A stretch of DNA of 64,000 bases from Leptolyngbya iicbica LK (GTDB lineage: Bacteria; Cyanobacteriota; Cyanobacteriia; Phormidesmidales; Phormidesmidaceae): NCBI RefSeq assembly GCF_004212215.1, contig NZ_QVFV01000009.1, positions 62,001-126,000 on the forward strand. Reading direction: 5' to 3'. The notes under the pieces are model-generated. The model was given only the letters and a program-made list of their open reading frames with translations. It searched no databases and was not told the DNA's origin. Made by a program: the position numbers and the translations under genes. Positions within the stretch are counted from its first letter, which is position 1. Every line of letters begins with the position of its first letter. This document shows positions 63,529-64,000 of this stretch, piece after piece.

Positions 63529-64000
63529 ATGCATATTCACGCCCTTGACCAGTGGCAACATTCTCACGACTTCTCCGTTCAGCAGAATCAGGCAGAGCGA
63601 AATACCAAAGTCGTGATGCTCATAACCGCAGTCACGATGGTTGCCGAAATTATTGCGGGCACTGTTTTTGGTTCGATGGCGCTGTTGGCAGATGGTTGGC
63701 ACATGGCAACCCACGTCGCAGCCTTCGGTATCACTGTGTTTGCGTATCGCTATGCCCGCCGACATGCAGCTGATCCAAGGTATACCTTTGGTACGGGCAA
63801 AGTGAGTGTGCTGGGAGGGTTTGCCAGCGCCGTTGCGCTAGCCGTGGTTGCATTTGTGATGGCGTTTGAATCTGTAGGTCGGTTTTTCCAACCGCAAACC
63901 ATTCACTTTAGCGAAGCTATTGGAGTCGCCATTCTTGGGTTAGCTGTCAATTTGGTGAGTGCCTGGTTACTCCAGGGCGATCATGACCACGGCCACCATC
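63529..64000 (+). CDS. dmeF: Cation diffusion facilitator, DmeF-type (3' truncated by window edge)
   Basis: From ATG 63529 the frame is open to the window end (157 codons). Starts MHIHALDQWQHSHDF, then membrane helix with VTMVAEIIAGTVFGSMALLA, the metal site DGWHMATHV (Asp and His spaced HxxxD-like), ARRHAADPRYTFGTGKVSVL, and later a His-rich QGDHDHGHH loop. This matches Co/Ni-exporting CDF proteins of the DmeF type. It pumps divalent cations out in exchange for protons. Divergent from the RND/adaptor pair, making a local metal-resistance block. Confidence 0.88.
   Translation, partial: MHIHALDQWQHSHDFSVQQNQAERNTKVVMLITAVTMVAEIIAGTVFGSMALLADGWHMATHVAAFGITVFAYRYARRHAADPRYTFGTGKVSVLGGFASAVALAVVAFVMAFESVGRFFQPQTIHFSEAIGVAILGLAVNLVSAWLLQGDHDHGHH

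Overview
The window reads as cyanobacterial chromosome. Evidence: the HIP1 octamer GCGATCGC recurs inside and between genes almost everywhere; there is a chlorophyll synthase (chlG), a CpcS/CpeS-type phycobilin lyase, the gas-vesicle genes gvpK and gvpF, a DASH cryptochrome, a CRR7-like protein, and several small proteins of families I know only from cyanobacteria (DUF1815, DUF2862, DUF3611). Base composition is moderately GC-rich. A filamentous Leptolyngbya/Nodosilinea-like organism would fit, but the sequence alone does not settle the genus. I found no tRNA, rRNA, CRISPR array or intact insertion sequence.

Layout. 1-3.2 kb: the 3' end of an MscS channel, a small conserved protein and an ABC exporter. 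3.4-7.4 kb: an accessory segment. A visibly AT-richer two-gene operon joins a DUF262 protein to a HipA-like kinase with its catalytic residues intact but no HipB; it is followed by a UPF0175 protein, a GIY-YIG nuclease and a small protein in tight array. 7.5-20 kb: an unusual DUF1400 hydrolase/solute-binding-protein fusion, the cryptochrome, a TPR protein, a membrane adenylate cyclase, an ABC1/UbiB kinase and an AEC permease. 20-30 kb: a SNF2 helicase, a GNAT acetyltransferase, a DUF938 methyltransferase, an alpha/beta-hydrolase lacking its nucleophile, a Ca2+-type P-type ATPase and a CRR7-like protein.

30-35 kb is sparse: small ORFs, gvpK-gvpF without the rest of a gas-vesicle cluster, a P-loop kinase, a low-complexity protein and a gene-empty 1.1 kb. 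35-46 kb: an RluA-family protein whose catalytic Asp position is Gly, UPF0178, an AI-2E family transporter, ffh, a large GAF-like protein, a phycobilin lyase, DUF3611, and tldD followed by a RecB-like nuclease. 46-59 kb: a class A PBP, chlG, an ArsA-like protein with a degenerate P-loop, hisF, a 1210-residue membrane protein with two possible hydrolase sites, a TRIC/UPF0126 protein and bioF. 59-64 kb: a metal-efflux block with a CzcA/CusA-type RND pump, a miniature adaptor-like protein and, divergently, the 5' part of a DmeF-type cation diffusion facilitator.

Most genes are single housekeeping or conserved cyanobacterial genes. The best candidates for undescribed biology are the DUF262-HipA operon (3429-6306), the adjoining UPF0175/GIY-YIG module, the hydrolase-SBP fusion (7543-10056) and the giant membrane protein (53600-57232). 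Several predicted enzymes lack a residue that is canonical for their fold, and these are listed separately.
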